DNA of 54,113 nucleotides from Prevotella sp. S7-1-8 (GTDB taxonomy: Bacteria > Bacteroidota > Bacteroidia > Bacteroidales > Bacteroidaceae), in NCBI RefSeq assembly GCF_000758925.1, contig NZ_JRNC01000049.1, forward strand, positions 1 to 54,113. Direction: 5' to 3'. Shown here one piece after another: positions 38,840 through 45,347 of this stretch. Numbering within the stretch: the first letter of the stretch is position 1; every line of letters starts with the position of its first letter. Both the position numbers and the translations under genes were made by a program. The notes beneath the pieces are model-generated. The model was not told where the DNA came from. It worked only from the letters and a program-made list of their open reading frames with translations, and searched no databases.

Positions 38840-40162
38840 ATGCAAACAATCAATTCTAAATCGCGTTACATCGCTATTATCGCTATGATATTCCTCTTCG
38901 GAATGATAGCTTTTGTTACCAATCTTGCCGCGCCAATCGGTGTTATTTGGAAAAACCAGCCTACCCTTGAGGGAAGCAACACTCTTGGCATGTTGGGAAA
39001 TATGATGAACTTTCTCGCCTATTTGTTCATGGGCATCCCCTCTGGCAAACTTCTATCCAAAGTGGGCTACAAGAAGACCGCGCTTATCGCCATAGCTTGT
39101 GGCTTTGTGGGAGTGTACGTACAATATCTATCCGGACAAATCTTCACCGAAAGCATGATGGGCGGGTTGCCAGCCAACTTCTACATTTACTTGCTTGGAG
39201 CTTTTGTGGCAGGCATCTCGGTTTGTATGCTTAACACGGTGGTAAACCCAATGCTCAACCTTCTGGGTGGCGGCGGGAACCGAGGAAACCAGTTGCTTCA
39301 AATTGGCGGGACGCTCAATTCGTTCATGGGGACACTCACGCCCATGTTCGTGGGAACGCTCATTGGCGAGATAACCAAGGATACAGCCATCACTGACGTC
39401 AATGCTGTGCTCTTCTTGGCCATGGGAGTTTTTGCGATGACCTTCATCATCTTGAGCTTTGTGCCAATTACGGACCCAGAGGGCAACCATAGTAGTGAAA
39501 CTGTTTTCGAACGGTCACCATTCGCTTTTCGTCATTTCACATTGGGTGTCATCGCTATTTTCTTTTATGTCGGAACGGAGGTGGGCATCCCCGGTACACT
39601 CAATTTTTTCCTATCGGACACGAGCTCTTCTGGCGCGGGCCTGAATGTGGCAACGGCAGTTAGCATAGGTGGATTTGCCGCTGGGACATATTGGTTCTTG
39701 ATGCTTATAGGTCGTCTGGTCGCAGGTTTCACGGCTTCAAAGGTTTCGAGTAGAACCATGATGATATTTACAAACTGCCTTGGCCTGTCACTAATACTTA
39801 TTGCCGTTTTTTTACCAAAGACGGTAACAGGGAGCATGCCCGTATTTAATGGGTCTGGATTTGAGATGGCCACGCTACCATTGAGCGCCATTCTCCTTGT
39901 CTTATGTGGCCTTTGCACTTCGGTGATGTGGAGCTGCATTTTCAATCTTGCCACCGAAGGGCTGGGCAAATACACGGCTCAGGCAAGTGGTATTTTTATG
40001 ACGATGGTCGTTGGAGGTGGTTTGTTACCTCTGATACAAAACTCTATTGCGGACCATATAGGTTACATGGTATCGTATATTGTTCCGATGCTATCCATGA
40101 TTTACATGCTATTCTATGCCCTTTGGGGTTATAAAAACGTGAACAAAGACATTCAAATCTAA
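38840..40162 (+). CDS. FucP-type sugar MFS transporter
   Basis: A 440-residue, 12-helix protein of the fucose/glucose/galactose:H+ symporter group. Typical are GMIAFVTNLAAPIG in helix 1, GKLLSKVGYKKT between helices 2 and 3, and LGGGGNRGNQLLQIGGTLNSF in the middle. The exact sugar is not readable. The gene starts 31 bases after queG and a strong terminator follows its stop codon. Confidence 0.85.
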   Translation: MQTINSKSRYIAIIAMIFLFGMIAFVTNLAAPIGVIWKNQPTLEGSNTLGMLGNMMNFLAYLFMGIPSGKLLSKVGYKKTALIAIACGFVGVYVQYLSGQIFTESMMGGLPANFYIYLLGAFVAGISVCMLNTVVNPMLNLLGGGGNRGNQLLQIGGTLNSFMGTLTPMFVGTLIGEITKDTAITDVNAVLFLAMGVFAMTFIILSFVPITDPEGNHSSETVFERSPFAFRHFTLGVIAIFFYVGTEVGIPGTLNFFLSDTSSSGAGLNVATAVSIGGFAAGTYWFLMLIGRLVAGFTASKVSSRTMMIFTNCLGLSLILIAVFLPKTVTGSMPVFNGSGFEMATLPLSAILLVLCGLCTSVMWSCIFNLATEGLGKYTAQASGIFMTMVVGGGLLPLIQNSIADHIGYMVSYIVPMLSMIYMLFYALWGYKNVNKDIQI

Positions 40163-40170
40163 AAAGTTTG

Positions 40171-40208
40171 GAGCTGTAGATTGAGCTTTATGCTTAAATC
40201 TACAGCTC
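40171..40208. terminator. Terminator after the sugar transporter
   Basis: Arms 40171-40182 and 40197-40208 pair perfectly over 12 positions with a 14-base loop; a T-rich run follows at 40230. It stands between convergent genes. Confidence 0.75.
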
Positions 40209-40332
40209 TATTAAACCGCATTTTTATTTTCGGGGGATAGGCCTGTTGGCTACAACGACCGCCGATGTTATTTCTATCACTTAGGAAAACAGCTTGACAA
40301 GCATGTTGTCAAGGCAGCGACGAACAATATGC

Positions 40333-40959
40333 CTACTTAAATACCACATAGATTTTTCTTGCACCTTGTTTGCTTGAAGCTCGGGTGCCATTGTAACGGT
40401 CAAACCAAAAATCCTCCACCTCGCGACCGTCCTCCGCCCACAAATACCCCGTGAACGTACGATTGTTCATATTCAGATCTGCGTAGGCCACGCGCATAGT
40501 GTAGTTTCGTGTGATGCCATCAGCATTTTGTTCTTTGTAAATGAGGTATATGTCTCCAGTCTTGGGGTCTATATACCAAGTGAAATCGCGCTTCATCTCC
40601 AATTTCTCAGTGTCAGGACGAAAGTCGTACTGCGTTCCCGCGCCAGAAATGCTTTGACGGTTATATTGTTTGAACTCAATATCCGTGGTATAAGACAAAC
40701 TATCTATTGCAAAACCATGGTCGTCGAGCTCGTATGCCATCATATTGCCGCGCCATTGTCCGGCAAGAGTTCGCGCCATCAAGACAAAAAAATCATCATT
40801 GCTCACATTCTGATTGTCAGGCCGATGGTTGTAATCGTTGCCCCATGACCAATCGTCATACCAAGGATCATCATACCAAGGGTCACTGTCACAGCTTGTC
40901 AAAAGTGTTGGTAGACTCATCATCATGGCCACCAACATCATTGTAGTGCACTTTTTCAT
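40333..40959 (-). CDS. Surface lipoprotein, paralogue of the upstream gene
   Basis: About 208 residues, no family recognised. A lipoprotein signal ends in LLTSC; the mature N terminus is acidic and aromatic with a short tandem repeat (DPWYDDPWYDDW, encoded by two near-identical 15-base units near 40852-40881). Acidic residues right after the lipidated Cys act as a surface-export signal in Bacteroidota. The rest alternates strands (LAGQWRGNM, then FTWYIDPKTGDIYLIYKE, then GYLWAEDGREV) and resembles a lipocalin-like barrel. The same strand order recurs in the gene at 40966. The ATG at 40959 is chosen over a TTG at 40965, six bases after the neighbour's stop codon. Confidence 0.8.
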   Translation of the reverse strand: MKKCTTMMLVAMMMSLPTLLTSCDSDPWYDDPWYDDWSWGNDYNHRPDNQNVSNDDFFVLMARTLAGQWRGNMMAYELDDHGFAIDSLSYTTDIEFKQYNRQSISGAGTQYDFRPDTEKLEMKRDFTWYIDPKTGDIYLIYKEQNADGITRNYTMRVAYADLNMNNRTFTGYLWAEDGREVEDFWFDRYNGTRASSKQGARKIYVVFK

Positions 40960-40965
40960 ATACAA

Positions 40966-41487
40966 TCATTTCTTAAAGTTTCGTTTTATTCCTGCATGAG
41001 CATCAATACCCGCTCGTGTGTTCTTAGCATAACTATTGCCCCATGGCCAATACGAGGTGCGTCCCAAATCGAGCCTTGCCACCTCATAGCCGTCCATGGT
41101 TTCAAGAATACCACTCAGACGATAGTCAGACAGCTGGTAGTCGCGTATCACCAATCTGTCACCGTTGCGGTAATAAAGATATATGCAACCATTGACCACT
41201 TCCCAATTGAAGTCGTAATATTTAAAGTCACTCCACATGTCAGGATCGTAGTCCACCTCTACTCCTTCGCCTCGCATGCAGCAGTCGTCATAAGTCGAAA
41301 ACCTGAACTCCGTCTCCCATTCGTCATAGCCATCGCCATAGACTGTGTGATAATACTGCCCAAGAGAGCCGTGCCATGCGCCGTTCAATACAGTCGCTCG
41401 CTCCACGTCGTCGTAATCACAAGCTGAAAAAGACATGGATAGAATAGCCAAAAGCGCCAACGCGCACAAGTTGATAATTTTTTTCAT
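40966..41487 (-). CDS. Surface lipoprotein, paralogue of the downstream gene
   Basis: A 173-residue lipoprotein, no family recognised. Signal MKKIINLCALALLAI leads to the lipid cysteine in FSACDYDDVE; the acidic residues after it suggest surface display. The strands LNGAWHGSL, then FNWEVVNGCIYLYYRNGDRL, then GILETMDGYEVARLDL parallel the gene at 40333, so the pair is a tandem duplication. Three further cysteines (CC pair near residue 71 and one near 107) may form disulfides. It leads the two-gene operon behind a good promoter. Confidence 0.8.
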   Translation of the reverse strand: MKKIINLCALALLAILSMSFSACDYDDVERATVLNGAWHGSLGQYYHTVYGDGYDEWETEFRFSTYDDCCMRGEGVEVDYDPDMWSDFKYYDFNWEVVNGCIYLYYRNGDRLVIRDYQLSDYRLSGILETMDGYEVARLDLGRTSYWPWGNSYAKNTRAGIDAHAGIKRNFKK

Positions 41488-41526
41488 ATCGTTTGGTATT
41501 TTGTCGTGTTGTCTTTGTTGTTACTG

Positions 41527-41558
41527 CAAAGATAGTTTTTTTATACATTTCAAGACAA
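41527..41558 (-). promoter_or_regulatory. Promoter of the lipoprotein pair
   Basis: On the minus strand TATCTTTG (41527-41534) matches TAnnTTTG and TTG (41556-41558) stands 21 bases upstream. The leader to the ATG at 41487 is about 35 bases. Confidence 0.65.
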
Positions 41559-41672
41559 GATAAAACGTATATTATTATGTAGGATTTCCCTACAAACCAA
41601 GGGGATTTCCCTAAATAAATTTAATTCTAAAAGAAATGTTAAACAGCAATGTCTTATCTCCATTCTTTTTTG

Positions 41673-41680
41673 TAATTTTG
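41673..41680 (+). promoter_or_regulatory. -7 promoter element of the glutathione peroxidase gene
   Basis: TAATTTTG matches TAnnTTTG; the ATG is 36 bases downstream. No -33 element was identified. Confidence 0.5.
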
Positions 41681-41716
41681 CCTAAACACTATTATTAACA
41701 CATAGAAGACAATAAA

Positions 41717-42271
41717 ATGAAAACAGTTTACGATTTCACCGTGAAAGACCGAAAAGGCAAAGAGGTGTCGCTTAAAGAATATTCCAACGAGGTTTTGCTC
41801 ATTATTAACACCGCTACACAATGCGGCTTCACGCCCACTTACAGTGAGTTGGAGGATACATACCGGAAATATCATTCCCGGGGTTTCGAGATTTTAGACT
41901 TTCCGTGCAACCAGTTTGGGCAACAAGCGCCCGGCACTGACGAGACCATTCACGAGTTTTGCAAACTCAACTATGGAACCGACTTCCCTCAATTTAAGAA
42001 GATTAAAGTGAACGGCGACGACGCAGAACCTCTATACAAGTTCCTAAAAGCGCAAAAAGGATTTGCCGGATGGGACGAGAGCCACAAACTCACACCGATA
42101 CTCGACAAACTATTGTCAGAGGCAGACCCACACTATAAAGAAAACGCCGATATCAAATGGAACTTCACCAAGTTTCTTATAAACAAAAAAGGACAGGTCG
42201 TCAAGCGTTATGAACCAACCGAAAAGATAGAACACATATGCGCTGACATCGAGACAGCGCTTGCTGAGTAA
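41717..42271 (+). CDS. Glutathione peroxidase family protein (thiol peroxidase)
   Basis: Reduces hydroperoxides. The 184-residue protein has the peroxidatic Cys36 in NTATQCGFTPTY (cysteine, not selenocysteine), the second conserved motif FPCNQFG near residue 59 and the catalytic Trp/Asn in KWNFTKFLI near residue 147. Bacterial members of this family usually take electrons from thioredoxin, and thioredoxin reductase is encoded 109 bases downstream, which fits a shared peroxide-defence transcript. No signal peptide, so it is cytoplasmic. Confidence 0.92.
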   Translation: MKTVYDFTVKDRKGKEVSLKEYSNEVLLIINTATQCGFTPTYSELEDTYRKYHSRGFEILDFPCNQFGQQAPGTDETIHEFCKLNYGTDFPQFKKIKVNGDDAEPLYKFLKAQKGFAGWDESHKLTPILDKLLSEADPHYKENADIKWNFTKFLINKKGQVVKRYEPTEKIEHICADIETALAE

Positions 42272-42380
42272 TTCGTCGCCATACAAGCGTATGCAGTGGC
42301 GCGACAACGAACATCGTTCGCCGAGGAAAAATTACTCTTAAAGACAGCTTTCTCCGCATGGATATATAGAAACAAAAAAT

Positions 42381-43310
42381 ATGGAACATACCAAATGCTT
42401 AATCATAGGCAGTGGCCCTGCAGGCTATACGGCCGCACTCTACGCAGGCCGAGCCAATCTTAAGCCAATCTTATATTGTGGCATGCAAAGTGGTGGGCAG
42501 CTCACCACAACCACCATCGTGGAAAACTTCCCCGGCTATCCCGATGGTGTTGATGCCAACGAGATGATGACGCAATTACGCCAACAAGCAGAGCGGTTTG
42601 GCGCGGACATACGCGACGGCGTGATTACCGAAGTAAATTTTGACATCAAGCCCTATACGGTGACAACCGACCGAGGCGACCAAGTGGAAGCCGATACCAT
42701 CATCATTGCCACGGGCTCCTCAGCCAAATACCTCGGTCTTCCAGACGAAGAAAAATACAAAGGACAGGGGGTTAGCGCATGCGCCACATGCGATGGCTTT
42801 TTCTATCGCAAGAAAGTGGTGGCAGTCGTGGGCGGTGGCGACACCGCATGCGAGGAGGCCAATTACCTCGCCGGGCTATGCGCCAAGGTATACATGATTG
42901 TGCGCAAGGACCACCTCAGGGCTTCGGACATTATGAAAAAGCGCGTCGAGAATAATCCAAGAATTGAAATCCTCTTCGAGACCAACACCGTGGGGCTATA
43001 CGGTGAAAACGGCGTTGAAGGAGCTCACGTGGTTTTCCGCAAAGGCAAAGATGACGAAAAGAGATACGACTTACCCATAGATGGTTTCTTCCTTGCCATT
43101 GGCCATACGCCCAACACAGATATTTTCAAAGGCAAATTGGACATGGACAACGTGGGATATATCAAGGTTGACGGTAGCGGCACGCGCACAAACGTGGAAG
43201 GAGTGTTTGCGGCAGGCGACTGCGCCGACCCTGTTTACAGGCAGGCCGTGGTGGCGGCAGGTTCGGGCTGCAAAGCCGCGCTTGAGGCCGAGAGATACAT
43301 CGGCCGTTAG
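42381..43310 (+). CDS. trxB: Thioredoxin-disulfide reductase
   Basis: FAD-dependent enzyme that reduces thioredoxin with NADPH. The 309-residue protein starts with the FAD-binding GSGPAGYTAALYAGRA, has the redox-active pair Cys134-Ala-Thr-Cys137 before Asp138, the NADPH-binding VVGGGDTACEEA after it and the C-terminal FAD motif GVFAAGDCAD near residue 275. Length is normal for the low-molecular-weight class. It follows the glutathione peroxidase gene and ends before a strong terminator. Confidence 0.96.
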   Translation: MEHTKCLIIGSGPAGYTAALYAGRANLKPILYCGMQSGGQLTTTTIVENFPGYPDGVDANEMMTQLRQQAERFGADIRDGVITEVNFDIKPYTVTTDRGDQVEADTIIIATGSSAKYLGLPDEEKYKGQGVSACATCDGFFYRKKVVAVVGGGDTACEEANYLAGLCAKVYMIVRKDHLRASDIMKKRVENNPRIEILFETNTVGLYGENGVEGAHVVFRKGKDDEKRYDLPIDGFFLAIGHTPNTDIFKGKLDMDNVGYIKVDGSGTRTNVEGVFAAGDCADPVYRQAVVAAGSGCKAALEAERYIGR

Positions 43311-43343
43311 GCAAACTTCTTGGTCGCGCCACATATATCACAT

Positions 43344-43378
43344 TACCCCCACCATTCTTTCAAGATCGCGTGGGGGTA
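43344..43378 (+). terminator. Terminator after trxB
   Basis: Arms 43344-43352 and 43370-43378 pair perfectly over nine positions with five G-C pairs in a row, followed by a TTTTG run. Confidence 0.8.
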
Positions 43379-43957
43379 TTTTGTAATTATCTAATATTAT
43401 CCGCCTTTATGTGGTATAGCGCAAGCATTCGATATTTGCCGCTTTTACACTACAAATAGCCCTTTATATGTTTGGAAGCATATAAGGGCTATTTGTTATT
43501 AAGAACAGGCAATAATACTTGAAATCGAAAAAATCATTGAATCAGAAACAGACAAGAGCGGTCATGGGCTCCGTACGGCCCATCCGTCACTTACGCATTC
43601 GGCGCTTGTCGCTTATAGTGTTTCCATATATTCCATTTTTGCTATCCAACGCAAAATTCCTTGTTAAAAGTCATCCGCAATACAAAAATCTCAGAATTGT
43701 CATGAGCTTGCAAAAAAGTCTTTTATTGCCAGCTCTCTTATATTTGTAACTTTCTGGTTATTATATATAAAAATGTAATATAACGAGATTTCCATTTTTT
43801 CATCACTTTTTTTCCCCGAACTCAGGTGAAGGGTGTTTAACAAGCGGACAATCCGAACGGTAAAAATGTTGGGATTAAAGTATTAACCGAAAACCCACCA
43901 CAACCTGTTGCGTTCTCTTTATTTAATGGAAAGGACATGGTATAAGGCACATTTACA
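43379..43957. other. Non-coding region upstream of the DUF4876 operon
   Basis: About 580 bases with no credible gene. It holds a long hairpin (43452-43497), an isolated TATATTTG (43739-43746) that fits the -7 consensus without a gene nearby, and a smaller hairpin near 43564-43583. A 76-codon open frame (43519-43749) begins with TTG and shows no recognisable features. Confidence 0.55.
43452..43497. other. Long near-perfect hairpin without a flanking gene
   Basis: Arms 43452-43470 and 43479-43497 pair over 18 positions with one bulged base and an eight-base loop. It lies about 75 bases beyond the trxB terminator and over 550 bases before the next gene. It could be a back-up terminator or the end of an unannotated small RNA. 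Confidence 0.6.
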
Positions 43958-43977
43958 AATACCTATTAATAGGTATT
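43958..43977. promoter_or_regulatory. 20-bp perfect palindrome, likely operator
   Basis: Ten bases followed at once by their exact reverse complement (43958-43967 and 43968-43977), with the half-site AATACCTATT. Its last two bases belong to the TTG of the -33 element (43976-43978), so a dimeric protein bound here would block RNA polymerase. The sequence does not match the Fur consensus; a DtxR/MntR-like or other metal- or redox-sensing repressor is possible but unproven. Confidence 0.65.
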
Positions 43978-44006
43978 GCAACAGAATGTTATAATCTATA
44001 TTTTTG
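43976..44006 (+). promoter_or_regulatory. Promoter of the DUF4876/TonB/protease operon
   Basis: TTG (43976-43978), 20 bases, then TATTTTTG (43999-44006): a full match to the Bacteroidota pattern. The leader to the ATG at 44055 would be about 43 bases. Confidence 0.7.
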
Positions 44007-44054
44007 CAAGCAATATTTTCTAAAACATATTCAAACACTTAAAATTATCTTAAA

Positions 44055-45242
44055 ATGAAAAGTTATTTGTGGATGTTCATAGCTACACTTTCCTTTATTA
44101 CGCTATTTTCATGTTCAGAAGACGAACAAGATCAACTGTGTTCACTATCGATACAAATCGAAGGCACAAATGGGGCTTCCACGTACACCAAGTTTCAGGT
44201 TAAACTGACCGAGCAAAAATCGGGAGCAATTACAACGGCTACCGTCAATGACAAGGGGATTGCCACAGCAACTGTGCCACAGGGTACATACAAAATAATA
44301 GCCGAAGATGCGGAGAATGGCGCCTGCACCATGTATGGCGCAATAGACAATTATATGCTTAGCCAAAAGAACGCCGAGCTGAAACTTGTCGTTAAACCAA
44401 TTTTTGAGACTTTAGACAAGACCTTTGTCTTGGATGAGCTGTTTTTCAACTGTTCCTCAAACGATGGGGCATACGACCGCAATTATTATGAAGAATATCT
44501 CACCATTAAAAACATCAGTGACAAACCATTATACGCAGACGGTTTAAGCATCGCGATTGCGGCGGACCCCAACTATTCGGAAGCGGGAAAAATGACTGAA
44601 TACCTTAAAAAGAACCAAATTGTCATCAGCCAGCTTTACACAATTCCCGGCAAAGGGCGTGAGCACATCGTAAAACCTGGCCAAAGTATTGTTATCGCAC
44701 ACTCGGCCGTGGACCATAGCGAGGGCGGAAAGAAAGCGAAAGCGCGCAATCTGACAGGAGCCGACTTCGAGATTTTTGTTCCCAGCCAATATGCCATGAC
44801 GGTTGACAATCCAGAGGTAGACAATATGATCGTAAACTTCTCTACATTCCAAGCCTTTCAATGGGGATATGGCGGAGGCATCTCCATTATGCTTGTAAAA
44901 ACAAAAGAAGACGCTACCCAATATTGCAACGCGAACAAGGTGGCAATGAACAACCCCAATGCTTTTACGACAAAAAAACAAGACTATGTCATCCTTCCGA
45001 CCAATACTATCATCGATGGTGTTGAGATTGGCGCCAAAGGGGAACTAGTTCACAAAGCCCTGCCAAACGACATTGATCGCGGCGCCGTGTTGATTGACGA
45101 CACGCCAGGCATGATGGGAGGCTTCAAAGGTCTGTTCGTACAACGTAAAACGGCCAAAAAAGGTTATCTACAAGATACCAACAACAGCACTGACGACTTT
45201 GTCGTTATAGCCAACGGGCAGAAAAACTATATCAAAAAATAG
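44055..45242 (+). CDS. DUF4876-like surface lipoprotein
   Basis: A 395-residue lipoprotein: signal ending in LFSC (Cys20), followed by SEDEQDQ, the acidic pattern that sends lipoproteins to the cell surface in this phylum. Residues ~30-115 look like an immunoglobulin-like/carboxypeptidase-regulatory fold (GIATATVPQGTYKIIAED). Residues ~130-395 resemble DUF4876 (FVLDELFFNCSSNDG, LTIKNISDKPLYADGLSIAI, and VKPGQSIVIAHSAVDH), a part similar in plan to lamin-tail-like beta domains. Function is unknown; the place at the head of a TonB-receptor operon suggests ligand capture at the surface. A hairpin terminator separates it from the next gene. Confidence 0.8.
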   Translation: MKSYLWMFIATLSFITLFSCSEDEQDQLCSLSIQIEGTNGASTYTKFQVKLTEQKSGAITTATVNDKGIATATVPQGTYKIIAEDAENGACTMYGAIDNYMLSQKNAELKLVVKPIFETLDKTFVLDELFFNCSSNDGAYDRNYYEEYLTIKNISDKPLYADGLSIAIAADPNYSEAGKMTEYLKKNQIVISQLYTIPGKGREHIVKPGQSIVIAHSAVDHSEGGKKAKARNLTGADFEIFVPSQYAMTVDNPEVDNMIVNFSTFQAFQWGYGGGISIMLVKTKEDATQYCNANKVAMNNPNAFTTKKQDYVILPTNTIIDGVEIGAKGELVHKALPNDIDRGAVLIDDTPGMMGGFKGLFVQRKTAKKGYLQDTNNSTDDFVVIANGQKNYIKK

Positions 45243-45285
45243 ATAGCCGATAGACCGACACCCCTTTTTCAGCTGCACTAAACGA

Positions 45286-45322
45286 CGACACTAAGGGACA
45301 TTACACATGCGACTTAGTGTCG
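45286..45322 (+). terminator. Internal terminator or attenuator between the lipoprotein and receptor genes
   Basis: Arms 45286-45295 and 45313-45322 pair perfectly over ten positions, followed by TTTT. Only 26 bases separate it from the start of the TonB receptor, and no other promoter is seen, so it should lower expression of the four downstream genes relative to the lipoprotein. Confidence 0.7.
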
Positions 45323-45347
45323 TTTTCATATATTGTTTCCAATCCTT

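Noticed and set aside
43519..43749. 76-codon open frame upstream of the DUF4876 operon
   Set aside because: Starts with TTG, basic composition without family features or a promoter; likely chance.
43958..43977. Palindrome as a Fur box
   Set aside because: It lacks the GATAAT hexamer repeats of the Fur consensus; kept only as a general operator candidate.
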